From Paenibacillus tyrphae (GTDB taxonomy: Bacteria; Bacillota; Bacilli; Paenibacillales; NBRC-103111), in NCBI RefSeq assembly GCF_000722545.1, contig NZ_JNVM01000019.1, positions 1 through 64,000 of the forward strand: DNA of 64,000 bases, written 5' to 3'. Shown here one piece after another: positions 56,241 through 64,000 of the stretch. The notes beneath the pieces are model-generated. The model was not told the origin of the DNA and did not search any database. It worked only from the letters and a program-made list of their open reading frames with translations. Numbering within the stretch: the stretch's first letter is position 1; each line of letters opens with the position of its first letter. The position numbers and the translations under genes were made by a program.

Positions 56241-56753
56241 CTACATGGACGGCGCCGGAGGCGTCGGTACGGCTGGATCGCTATCCCGTCCGAGCCGGCG
56301 CGCGGCGGTTTCGCGGCGCCCGGTGGCGGGCACGTGCCGGCCGGCCTTCGCCAGCCCGAAGACGGGCACGTTATGGTACAAGCACTCGTATTGCCCCTGC
56401 TGGACGATGAACGTCTCGTGGAATATGCCCACGGCTCCGCTTGCCGCCACCTTCCGATTGAACTCGCGCCAGGCTTGCAAATGCACCGCGCCGTGCCGCG
56501 CATACCGCTCCAGGTGCTCGAACGAACGCCAATATTGCAGGATGACTGGCCCCCGCAGCGTCATATAGTAATTGGCGTGCAGGAACCCGAGCTCCGGGTT
56601 CTCATACAGCTCCCGGATCATCGGCGGCATCGCCTTGAATACCGGAAGCCACTTATGGACCGCCCACAGCTTGTTGATCCTCATCCCGATCTGGAAAACG
56701 ACGAAATCCCCGTCGATCTCGGCCGTATAACGGCCTTTTACCACTCCACTCAT
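56241..56753 (-). CDS. DUF4188 family protein
   Basis: A 170-residue protein of the DUF4188 family, a dimeric alpha/beta-barrel-like fold related to small monooxygenases: VVFQIGMRINKLWAVHKW, LGFLHANYYMT, ILQYWRSFEHLERYAR, and GIFHETFIVQQGQYECLYH. The reaction is unknown. The last ~20 residues are a proline/arginine-rich tail of doubtful value. Its ATG overlaps the TetR stop by four bases, so regulator and enzyme are made together. Confidence 0.8.
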   Translation of the reverse strand: MSGVVKGRYTAEIDGDFVVFQIGMRINKLWAVHKWLPVFKAMPPMIRELYENPELGFLHANYYMTLRGPVILQYWRSFEHLERYARHGAVHLQAWREFNRKVAASGAVGIFHETFIVQQGQYECLYHNVPVFGLAKAGRHVPATGRRETAARRLGRDSDPAVPTPPAPSM

Positions 56754-57406
56754 ACCCTATCTCCCTTCTCCCGGACGGTGCGGAGCACCTCCAAATGCAT
56801 ATCGTAGACCCCCATCAAATCCGGATTTCCGTACAAATGGCCCGTCAAATAAGCCCCGTAAAAAATCGTATGCAGCAGCGCTACCGCCGACTCCACGGAT
56901 ACCCCCGGACGCAGCTCCCCGTCCTCGGCCGCTTCCTGCATCCGTTTCGTAAATTCCTGATGCAAATCCGGCTCCTGCGCCCCCAGCTCCTCATGGCCCG
57001 GGAACAGCAAGCCGATTTCCGCCGCACTTAGCTCCGGCATGCACGGGTGCATCTTCATTTCCGACAAAAAACCGATCAGACTCAGCATCAAGCCCGGCTT
57101 CGTCTCCGCCTCTTCGACGACCTTCCCGAGCATGTGCCGGATCGCCGCCATTCCCCGTAGCGGCCGCTCCGCCAGCTCGATCCGCCGCCAAGTCAGCCAT
57201 ACCCGCATGAAGTAGACCAACACGTCCTCTTTTTGCCGGAAAAACTTAAAAAACGTCACCTTCGACACTTCCGCCTTGCGGCAAATGTCGTCTACCAGCA
57301 GCTCGCGAAACGAGCGTTCGCCGATCAGCTCCAAGCTCGCCTCGTACAGCGCCAGCTTGGTCCGCGCTTTTTTGAGCTCCCGCAGCGGTATCGATTGCGC
57401 GTCCAT
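56750..57406 (-). CDS. TetR/AcrR-family regulator
   Basis: A 218-residue TetR-type repressor with the helix-turn-helix at residues ~15-60 (ALYEASLELIGERSFRELLV; VSKVTFFKFFRQKEDVLVYF) and a helical ligand domain. AAAGGTGA lies ahead of the ATG. It forms a two-gene operon with the DUF4188 gene, and a palindrome over the promoter -35 suggests autorepression. The ligand may be the substrate of the DUF4188 protein. Confidence 0.87.
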   Translation of the reverse strand: MDAQSIPLRELKKARTKLALYEASLELIGERSFRELLVDDICRKAEVSKVTFFKFFRQKEDVLVYFMRVWLTWRRIELAERPLRGMAAIRHMLGKVVEEAETKPGLMLSLIGFLSEMKMHPCMPELSAAEIGLLFPGHEELGAQEPDLHQEFTKRMQEAAEDGELRPGVSVESAVALLHTIFYGAYLTGHLYGNPDLMGVYDMHLEVLRTVREKGDRV

Positions 57407-57443
57407 AGATCGGAATCACCTTTCCAATTTACCTTTATTCAAT

Positions 57444-57477
57444 AATATACTCTAATAAATAAATTAACTCAAGTTAA
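57444..57477 (-). promoter_or_regulatory. Promoter and operator of the TetR-DUF4188 operon
   Basis: On the minus strand TTGAGT (57472-57467), 17 bases, TATATT (57449-57444). The palindrome TTAACT-TG-AGTTAA (57477-57464) covers the -35 box. Confidence 0.7.
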
Positions 57478-57686
57478 CCAAATAGTCAAGTCAACGCTTT
57501 TCCATCGCCAAGTTCAAATAAATCTATCAAAATCTATATATATCTATTAAAAGATTTTACTATAATATATGGTATATATTTGAAATAGGTGATACAATAA
57601 ATTCTTGTAAATGCTGTAAAACAAAGCCGAATCGGGGGTGACGATTCACTTCAGCTCTCAAAATCATAGTGAAAAGGAGTTTTGAT

Positions 57687-60600
57687 ATGAGAAGAGCAAA
57701 GTTTTCGCGTCTCTCACTGCTGTCTACTCTATTAACCGCAGGTTTAATGATGCAAAGCGTTGCACAGGCGGCGCCTTTGACATCGGTATCGGGCACCCCG
57801 TCCAGCATCGTCGATCCGCAACTCGTCCGCACTCATTCGTTAAGTCCGAAAGCTAACGCCTTTATTTCCGACAAGCTGAACACCACCTCCACAAACAAAG
57901 TGAACGTCATCGTCCAATTGAGCGGGCAGCCGGTCTCCGTTGGAAAGTATGCTTCCGATCTGGGCCAGCAGCAGCTTTCTGCGGAATCGATAGAAAGCGC
58001 TGTCAATAGCGAACAATCGTCCATGATCAGCTTGGCGAAATCCGAAGGCATCGATTTGAAAGTCAACTACCAATACAATACCGTGCTGAACGGCATGGAA
58101 ATTACGCTGCCGGCCAACCAGATTCCCGAGCTGGCTACCATCCCCGGCGTCAAGTCGATTCATGAGAACCGGACCTATTATGCTTTGCCCGTCGAAGCAC
58201 CGCAGCCGGTCGATGCTGTGACCGGCAACTACGATGTTGCGCCCATCAAGCAAATCGGCGCCCAGGACGCTTGGGCCAAGGGCTTGACCGGCAAAGGCTT
58301 GAAAGTCGGCGTCATCGACAGCGGCGTCGATTATTTGCACCCGGACTTGAGGGATGCCTATAAGGGCGGGTACAATTCTTCGTTCAATACATCCGATCCT
58401 TACGAGGAGCCTCCCATTCCGAAGGATCAGCACCCGTTTGGAAAAGGCTTTGCGGGCACGTCTCACGGCACGCACGTATCCGGTACGATCGCCGGCCGGG
58501 CCAAGAATACGAACACCGATGTCGTCCAAAAAGGCATTGCCTACGAAGCGGACCTCTACGTCTATAAAGTGCTGTCCCGCAACCCCAAAACCGGCAGCTC
58601 CTCCGGCTCCTCGGCCCAGGTGATCGACGGAATCGAACGCGCGGTCAAGGACAAAATGGACGTGATCAACCTATCGCTGGGCTCGGACGAGGAGAAAGAC
58701 CCGAATGCCCCGGATTCGATCGCGATCAACAATGCCGTACTAGGCGGCATCGTCGCCGTCGTGGCCAGCGGCAATGCGGGAGATAAAGGACCGTACTTCT
58801 ACTCGATGGGCTCACCGGCCTCTTCGCAGCTTGCGATCTCCGTCGGCGCGGTGACCAGCCCGTCCAACCGTTATAAGGCTTCGGTTACCAGCTCCGTGTA
58901 CGAAGCCGTTTATTATCCGTTGAACGTCATGGGCTGGAAAACCGGGCAAGAGGACTTTAAAGCGATCCTCGGGACGAATCCCATTGAAGCCGTATATGTA
59001 GGGCTCGGACAAGACGACGACTACAAGGGCAAAAACGTGGCGGAAAAAATCGCCTTCGTATCGCGCGGTTCGCTGGCCTTCGTAGACAAAATTAAAAATG
59101 CGAAAAAATGGGGAGCCAAAGCCATCGTGATTTTTAACGGCAATATCACGCAGGATGCCAATGGCAATGACATACCGGATCTCTCCCCCAACTTGTCGGG
59201 TCGGGACGGGCATATCGACTCCTTCATTGGGGACGACTTCGAATATATTCCCGCATTCGACATGTCCGGTCAGCAGGGACGCGCATTGGCCGCCGCCGTG
59301 TTGGCCAATCCGGACAAGCCGTTCCGCCTGACGTTCGGCCCAAGCTATCCGCAAACGATCGATAAGGGCGATACGATGGCAACGTTCAGCTCCCGCGGTC
59401 CTCTGTCGGACGACAAGCTCAGCATTAAGCCGGATATCAGCGCGCCGGGCGTGAACGTGCTGTCGACTTATCCGGCCTATGGCAAAATGATTCCGGGCGC
59501 CTCTTACGCGCAAGCGTATAAGCGGAGCAACGGCACCAGCATGGCCACTCCGCACGTAGCGGGCGTCGCTCTGCTTCTGAAGCAGCAGCACCCGGATTGG
59601 ACGCCGTTCGATATCCGCGCGGCGATTGCCAATACCGCAGACGGGATCAAAGACTCTAAGGAAACGCCATACGATGTATACTCTCAAGGCGCAGGCCGCA
59701 TCAATGTGTCCCAAGCGGTCTATACGCCGGCCGTGCTCCAGACGGTGGATCAGATCACCATTCTCGACAAGAACCTGAATCCGCAAGAGGTTGTCAACTA
59801 CGGCAGTAGCGCCAGCTTCGGGTTGATGGCTGCCGGAAGCATCGCCAAGAAAGAGCAGCTCCAGCTCAAAAACACTTCGGACAAAGCGGTAACGTACAAG
59901 GCTTCCGTGAAGCTGCATCCGAACGTCACTTCCGATCCGAACAACCCGGTGAAGACGCCGGACGTGAACAACATCGTCGCGACGCTGGAAGGCCTCGCCA
60001 GCGGCAATACGGTTGCCGCCGGTGCGAAATCGACACAGAAGTTCTCCCTTTCCGTAACGCCTAAGGCTACAGCCGCAGACGGCGTGTATGAAGGAGAGGT
60101 ACTGCTGGAAAGCCCCGGATTGCCTTCGCTGCACCTGCCGTTTGTCGTGCATGTCGGCACAAAACGGCCGGACAACGGCTTCGGGCTGCAGGACGTGACG
60201 CTGAGCCGAACCGTCATTACGCCAAGCAAGTCGACGGACATCTCCGTGACCCTGACGGCGAAGGACTCGAACTATTTGGATCTGAACGTTTACGGTGTGG
60301 ATGACAAGTACGTCGGCACCATGGGACAAATTCTGAAACAAGACGCAAGCGGGAAACCGCAATTGCTTGCTCCGGGGACCTATACGTTCCAGAACGTCGA
60401 CGGCACTTATATTAACGATAAAGTGGATGGCAACGGAAAGCCGATCGTCCAGCGCCTGAAGGAAGGCACGTATAAACTCATGGTCCGCGCCCTCATTCTT
60501 GATGCGAAAGGGCAACCGAAACGTGATGCCAAGGGCGAGCTTATTCAATATGTCGCATGGAATACGCTCCGCTTCAGCAGCACGGATGACAGCAGCACGC

Positions 60601-61886
60601 CGATTAACAACAGCGGCGGCGGCTTCTATTATGGCGGATCTGTCAGCGGCAGCACGGAACAGTCCGGTAGCACTCCTTCCGTCGATGCGGTCGTGAATCA
60701 AGGACAAACCTCCGCTTCGCTGAAACGGACGGTAACGACGGACGGCAACACGCTGACGGCAACCATTACGGACGCAGACCTGAAAGCCGCTTTAAAAACG
60801 GAATCCGGCACGCCGGTTGCCGTGGTCGTCTCCGTCTATGCCACGGCGTCCCAGCAAGTAATCGTCAAGCTAACGCCTGATCAAGTGAATACGTTGAAAG
60901 CGTCGGGCGAGCAAAACTCCGTTGTCGTCAGCAACGGGAACGCATCGATTTCGCTCCCCGTTTCGGTATTGAAACGCGTACCGGCAGCGGCAGGACTGAA
61001 CGTGGCTGTCCGGTATGACGCGGAACGCGCATCGGCATTCGCCGACGGGTTCCCGGGAGCCAAAGTGACCGGTACGCCGGTTTCCTTTGCCGTGAACACA
61101 GTGAACGGCAGCGATACGCAGCCGATTGCCGTATCCAACCGCGATTTCCTGAAAAGCTCCTTTATCGTGAGCGGCAATACCGACGCTAACACGCTGGGCG
61201 TCTTGTATATCGACAACGGAAAGGTATATGCCGTTCCGGCGAACGTCGCTCTGAACAAGGACGGCACGCGCACCGTAACCGTCAACCGCCCGGGCATCTC
61301 GACCTATGCGGTTGCAACTCGTGCGATCTCGTTTACGGACATCGACACGTCTTGGGCGCAATCGCACATCCAGGCCTTGGCCAACAGGCTGCTGCTGAAC
61401 GGAACCTCGGCTTCGGCGTTCTCGCCGAAAGAACAGGTAACCCGCGCGCAATTCTCGGCTATGCTGGTCCGCGCGCTCGGTCTGCATGCCGGCTCGAAAG
61501 CTCCGTTCCAGGACGTGAGCGCCTCTGACTGGTTTGCCGACGATATTGCCGCCGCCTATGAAGCGGGTCTTGTGAACGGCGTAGAAGAAGGGCGATTCGA
61601 TCCGCATGCCAGCATCAGCCGCCAAGACTTGGCCGTGATGCTGTCCCGCGCGTCCTCCCTGATCCAGCTTACGCCGAAGAGCAATCCTTCGCGCAAGCCG
61701 TATGCGGATGCTTCCGAATTTGCCGGGTACGCCACGAACAGCATCGACGCGGTTACGAAAAGCGGTCTGATGAGCGGCGATGAGATCGACGGAACGCCGC
61801 ACTTCCATCCGGCCGCTCCGACGACCCGGGAAGCTGCCGCAACCGTCCTGTACAATTTGCTGCAGAACGGCAGCTTGATTAACTAA
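57687..61886 (+). CDS. Cell-surface subtilisin-family protease with three SLH domains
   Basis: A 1399-residue S8 protease. Order: signal peptide (to about residue 27), I9-type propeptide (~45-165), catalytic domain with Asp211 (VIDSGVDYLHPDL), His260 (TSHGTHVSG) and Ser618 (NGTSMATPHVAG), a protease-associated (PA) insert at ~400-540, then beta-sandwich Fn3-like regions (~670-1000), a serine/glycine-rich linker (near 980), a further beta domain (~1010-1200), and three S-layer homology repeats (~1215-1395; FTDIDTSW, FQDVSASDWFADD, YADASEFAGY). The SLH repeats bind pyruvylated wall polymer, holding the protease on the surface, in the manner of large nutritive or processing subtilases. AAAAGGAG precedes the ATG at 57687. 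Single gene with a strong terminator. Confidence 0.93.
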   Translation: MRRAKFSRLSLLSTLLTAGLMMQSVAQAAPLTSVSGTPSSIVDPQLVRTHSLSPKANAFISDKLNTTSTNKVNVIVQLSGQPVSVGKYASDLGQQQLSAESIESAVNSEQSSMISLAKSEGIDLKVNYQYNTVLNGMEITLPANQIPELATIPGVKSIHENRTYYALPVEAPQPVDAVTGNYDVAPIKQIGAQDAWAKGLTGKGLKVGVIDSGVDYLHPDLRDAYKGGYNSSFNTSDPYEEPPIPKDQHPFGKGFAGTSHGTHVSGTIAGRAKNTNTDVVQKGIAYEADLYVYKVLSRNPKTGSSSGSSAQVIDGIERAVKDKMDVINLSLGSDEEKDPNAPDSIAINNAVLGGIVAVVASGNAGDKGPYFYSMGSPASSQLAISVGAVTSPSNRYKASVTSSVYEAVYYPLNVMGWKTGQEDFKAILGTNPIEAVYVGLGQDDDYKGKNVAEKIAFVSRGSLAFVDKIKNAKKWGAKAIVIFNGNITQDANGNDIPDLSPNLSGRDGHIDSFIGDDFEYIPAFDMSGQQGRALAAAVLANPDKPFRLTFGPSYPQTIDKGDTMATFSSRGPLSDDKLSIKPDISAPGVNVLSTYPAYGKMIPGASYAQAYKRSNGTSMATPHVAGVALLLKQQHPDWTPFDIRAAIANTADGIKDSKETPYDVYSQGAGRINVSQAVYTPAVLQTVDQITILDKNLNPQEVVNYGSSASFGLMAAGSIAKKEQLQLKNTSDKAVTYKASVKLHPNVTSDPNNPVKTPDVNNIVATLEGLASGNTVAAGAKSTQKFSLSVTPKATAADGVYEGEVLLESPGLPSLHLPFVVHVGTKRPDNGFGLQDVTLSRTVITPSKSTDISVTLTAKDSNYLDLNVYGVDDKYVGTMGQILKQDASGKPQLLAPGTYTFQNVDGTYINDKVDGNGKPIVQRLKEGTYKLMVRALILDAKGQPKRDAKGELIQYVAWNTLRFSSTDDSSTPINNSGGGFYYGGSVSGSTEQSGSTPSVDAVVNQGQTSASLKRTVTTDGNTLTATITDADLKAALKTESGTPVAVVVSVYATASQQVIVKLTPDQVNTLKASGEQNSVVVSNGNASISLPVSVLKRVPAAAGLNVAVRYDAERASAFADGFPGAKVTGTPVSFAVNTVNGSDTQPIAVSNRDFLKSSFIVSGNTDANTLGVLYIDNGKVYAVPANVALNKDGTRTVTVNRPGISTYAVATRAISFTDIDTSWAQSHIQALANRLLLNGTSASAFSPKEQVTRAQFSAMLVRALGLHAGSKAPFQDVSASDWFADDIAAAYEAGLVNGVEEGRFDPHASISRQDLAVMLSRASSLIQLTPKSNPSRKPYADASEFAGYATNSIDAVTKSGLMSGDEIDGTPHFHPAAPTTREAAATVLYNLLQNGSLIN

Positions 61887-61903
61887 GAGCCTTTCTTACG
61901 CAC

Positions 61904-61940
61904 AGAGCCCCTTTGCCTGCTTACCAGGCTAAGGGGCTCT
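61904..61940 (+). terminator. Terminator of the SLH protease gene
   Basis: AGAGCCCCTT and AAGGGGCTCT around an inner GCCTG/CAGGC stem, followed by GTTCTTTTT. Confidence 0.82.
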
Positions 61941-61976
61941 GTTCTTTTTCCGGTCTGCGGGCCGCAAGCACGATGG

Positions 61977-63143
61977 TTATCGGCGGCTTTTCTTTTGGAT
62001 CGTTCGCTCCACCGCCCGCTTCATACCAGCTCCGGCACGGTTCCACGTGAGCTTCATCACGTCCTGCCTTCCTTGTCTTCCTTTCTTTTGACAAACCGCG
62101 CGCTGCCGAAAAGCAGTTCTCATCTGCCTCTTCAAGCTGCCGATATTCGGCTCAGCCCAGCGCTGTCCCTTTTGCGCAAAAAAACCGCGGAAGAGGCTTG
62201 AGATCGCATGCTTGCTTCGCATGCTGACAGCCGGGTTTTGCAGCCGGTACTTGACCAGGAACGAATTGCGGCGCGTGACGAAATCCATATGTCCGCCCCA
62301 GCCCGTTGTGATGACCGGAACGCCGCTTGCCAGCGATTCGAGAAACGGCAGTCCGACCCCTTCTCCCCTTGTCGGAAGCACGAACGCGGAACCGAGCGTA
62401 TACAGTCCCTTCAGCCGGTGCTCCGGCATGCGGCTGGACATTAAGATCACCGGGGCCGTTTTCCGAAACCCTAGCCTCTTTTTGTACCCGTTGATTTTAT
62501 TTCTAATCCACTTCTCGGTTTGCCGGGAACCGTATCCGTTCGTCTTGATCACCAGCGCGACCTTCTCGGACGGGCCAAATTCTTCCCAGTAAGCTCTTAG
62601 CAAGCCCTCCGGATTTTTGCGGTGCTGGAAGCCGAAGACGGATACGAAAACAAACCTTCCGGCCGTCCCCCTTACTGCCAGCTTCTTGTTCCGTGGCGTA
62701 AACTGCTTTGTGTTGACTCCATGCGGCACGATATAGACTGGCACCTTCACCCCGCTGCGGAGCAGGGCGGCTTTGTTATGCCGGGAGGGAACGAGTATGG
62801 CGTCGAAGCGGTTAAGATTCGGGAACCAGTTCCGGGGCACGCGCGTTGTCTCCCAGACGGTATTCAATATGATATGGTTGTATTTTTGGCGTTCCTTCCG
62901 CATCCGTATCGTATATGGGAAATAATGATAAATTAAAATTTTGCGTTTGCCTGCGGCATATGGCTTGCGAAGCAGACGTGCCAAGGCGCCGCCTGCCGTC
63001 GGCTTCTTCTTCCCAGACCTTACTCCCTCTACCTTGACGTCCACTCCTTGCCGGCTTAAGGCAAGCGCATATTCCCGGCTGGCTCTTCCAATCCCGCTGT
63101 GCCTTCTGACAGGGCCCTTCCATACGACCTGATACGATGTCAT
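61977..63143 (-). CDS. Glycosyltransferase, GT4 family
   Basis: A 388-residue GT-B enzyme. N-terminal YQVVWKGPVRRHSGIGRASRE binds the acceptor side; VYIVPHGVNTKQFTP and LPTRGEGVGLPFLESLASG followed by GVPVITTGWGG form the nucleotide-sugar site (E-x7-E motif). The C-terminal ~70 residues are very basic. The start was set at the ATG at 63143, which overlaps the stop of the upstream glycosyltransferase as ATGA with AAGGGG eight bases ahead. The longer frame to 63278 is antisense-like read-in. The pair probably builds a surface glycan or glycosylates a surface protein. Confidence 0.85.
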   Translation of the reverse strand: MTSYQVVWKGPVRRHSGIGRASREYALALSRQGVDVKVEGVRSGKKKPTAGGALARLLRKPYAAGKRKILIYHYFPYTIRMRKERQKYNHIILNTVWETTRVPRNWFPNLNRFDAILVPSRHNKAALLRSGVKVPVYIVPHGVNTKQFTPRNKKLAVRGTAGRFVFVSVFGFQHRKNPEGLLRAYWEEFGPSEKVALVIKTNGYGSRQTEKWIRNKINGYKKRLGFRKTAPVILMSSRMPEHRLKGLYTLGSAFVLPTRGEGVGLPFLESLASGVPVITTGWGGHMDFVTRRNSFLVKYRLQNPAVSMRSKHAISSLFRGFFAQKGQRWAEPNIGSLKRQMRTAFRQRAVCQKKGRQGRQDVMKLTWNRAGAGMKRAVERTIQKKSRR

Positions 63144-63964
63144 CTCCTCAGCCCCTTCGATTTGACCGAGTACCCTCTGCGCTTGTGGAAGGAAAGCGAC
63201 CGGAAAGAGCCCGCCAAAGCTTTTATGCGCTTCGGTGAAATGCTCTTCACGCTTTGGCTCAAGCTTCTGTTCAAGCATCGTTTGAGCACGACACCGCTTG
63301 GATTGGCGGTATAGACGAAGTTGCCGTACAATTCGAATTCCGAGAAGCCGAACTGCTTCGACCTGTCAATGCTGCGAAGAACGGCTTGGTACCAGCGCGT
63401 TCCGTGTCTTGCTTCAATTCGCTTTTTCATCTGGGCCAGCTTCGCTTTCTCGAACAGCATATAATGCGCGACGAACGACGAGGGGGCGGCGCGTCTGCGG
63501 CCCAATAGCTTTCGGCTGACCCTGAAGTATTCGGGATGGCTCCAGCTGCGGCAGTAAAACACGGGCTTCCCCTTTTGCCGGAATACGTGCGGGCGGATGA
63601 GCACCGTGTCGGCATCCATCGTCAAAAAATACCGGCTCGAACCCAGCCGATCGCCGCTCAGTTTAAGCAGTTGTTGAAGCAGCCACCCGGAGCGTTCCCA
63701 TCGTTTCGAACGGTAACGGATTTGTTTTTTGGTGATCGGCAGCACCGTCCGCTCATGTACGAAAGTGCATTTTTTTTGGGCGCACAGCGCCTTGATTCTC
63801 GGACTGTCCGGAGAGACGATCATAATTTTGCCGATCGGATGCTTAACCTGCTTCCGGATGGCGTCGATGACGAACGGCAAGGTTTCCAGATCTTTGTCAA
63901 TGGCAGGGATCAGAACATCAATTTTGATCCTGCCGCTTCGGGAACGAGGGGGGGCGAGAGACAT
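63140..63964 (-). CDS. Glycosyltransferase, GT-A-like (DUF6492-type)
   Basis: A 274-residue protein with a GT-A fold: KIDVLIPAIDKDLETLPFV at the nucleotide-binding start, FLTMDADTVLIRP with a DxD metal site, and FVAHYMLFEKAKLAQMKKR later. It resembles DUF6492-type glycosyltransferases. GGAG eight bases ahead favours the ATG at 63964 over a GTG at 63994. It overlaps the GT4 gene by four bases. The gene is complete, but anything upstream lies beyond the window. Confidence 0.78.
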   Translation of the reverse strand: MSLAPPRSRSGRIKIDVLIPAIDKDLETLPFVIDAIRKQVKHPIGKIMIVSPDSPRIKALCAQKKCTFVHERTVLPITKKQIRYRSKRWERSGWLLQQLLKLSGDRLGSSRYFLTMDADTVLIRPHVFRQKGKPVFYCRSWSHPEYFRVSRKLLGRRRAAPSSFVAHYMLFEKAKLAQMKKRIEARHGTRWYQAVLRSIDRSKQFGFSEFELYGNFVYTANPSGVVLKRCLNRSLSQSVKSISPKRIKALAGSFRSLSFHKRRGYSVKSKGLRR

Positions 63965-64000
63965 TTCTTCATCTCCATTTGCAAGGTTTTGCACCAGTTT

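Noticed and set aside
58812..60707. 631-codon open frame antisense to the SLH protease gene
   Set aside because: It lies opposite a clearly conserved S8 protease, has no ribosome site, and its arginine/alanine/valine-rich composition is typical of antisense frames in GC-rich genes.

Overview
The window looks like chromosome from a spore-forming, moderately GC-rich Firmicute of the Paenibacillaceae (Paenibacillus or Cohnella-like). Supporting signs are an SLH-anchored subtilisin-family protease, a SigB/RsbV/RsbW stress module, two Sda-type sporulation checkpoint genes, copper-amine-oxidase-N-type surface domains, an M-box riboswitch, tandem FtsW/RodA proteins and many solute-binding lipoproteins. 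Most of the window is ordinary GC-rich Paenibacillus-type DNA. An island from about 39.8 to 48.7 kb is visibly AT-rich and probably of different ancestry. No tRNA, rRNA, CRISPR array or intact transposase is visible.

Layout. 0-1.7 kb: an alpha/beta hydrolase under a triple palindromic operator, lying between two copies of a dispersed inverted-repeat element. 1.7-11.2 kb: a carbohydrate-linked cluster with a secreted GH10 xylanase, a solute-binding lipoprotein, an ECF sigma factor and its overlapping partner, which is a membrane protein whose outer domain is a whole ABC-type solute-binding protein (a probable sensor anti-sigma factor). A divergent operon carries a third paralogous solute-binding lipoprotein, a PAP2-like membrane enzyme and a membrane-anchored GH26-like glycosidase. 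Both divergent transcripts start behind ECF-type promoters (GGAAC-N16-CGTC). 11.5-13.3 kb: a CPBP protease and a PNPOx-like protein. 13.3-16.1 kb: rsbV-rsbW-sigB, a DUF948 gene and a truncated dps, with SigB-type promoters. The dps 3' end is fused to a fragment of a group II intron. 16.3-20 kb: methyltransferase, NCS2 permease, ankyrin lipoprotein and LysR regulator. 20.2-24.8 kb: a nucleoside ABC importer (nupNOPQ-like). 25-26.1 kb: a second RsbV/RsbW-like pair and a glgC remnant. 26.3-29 kb: an XRE-cupin regulator facing an MBL hydrolase and a frameshifted alpha/beta hydrolase.

29.1-36.8 kb holds the upstream arm of the SigB pathway as known from the Bacillus cereus group: an RsbY-like PP2C phosphatase, a giant RsbK-like hybrid kinase and an RsbM-like CheR methyltransferase, plus an extra REC-histidine kinase and a divergent general-stress gene with a SigB-type promoter. 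37-41.2 kb is a ComQXPA-type quorum-sensing locus in which comP-comA-comQ run leftward and a 64-residue ComX-like prepeptide gene ending in Lys-Trp-Asp is divergent. Next in the AT-rich island come a secreted 134-residue protein of unknown type, a two-permease MacB-type ABC system and a membrane-anchored protein.

46.5-50.5 kb: surface protein, RNA ligase with an unknown partner, first sda, OhrR-type regulator and the third dispersed repeat. 50.8-55.1 kb: an M-box (Mg2+) riboswitch leading mgtC, a channel-less MgtE sensor-domain gene and two SEDS genes (ftsW, rodA). 55.3-57.4 kb: second sda, an unknown gene and a TetR-DUF4188 pair. 57.7-64 kb: a large SLH-anchored subtilase and two overlapping glycosyltransferase genes; the window ends just upstream of the second.

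The best candidates for unusual biology are the ECF sigma / solute-binding-protein anti-sigma system, the rearranged ComQXPA locus with its AT-rich specificity half, and the Mg2+-riboswitch operon that includes cell-wall SEDS genes.
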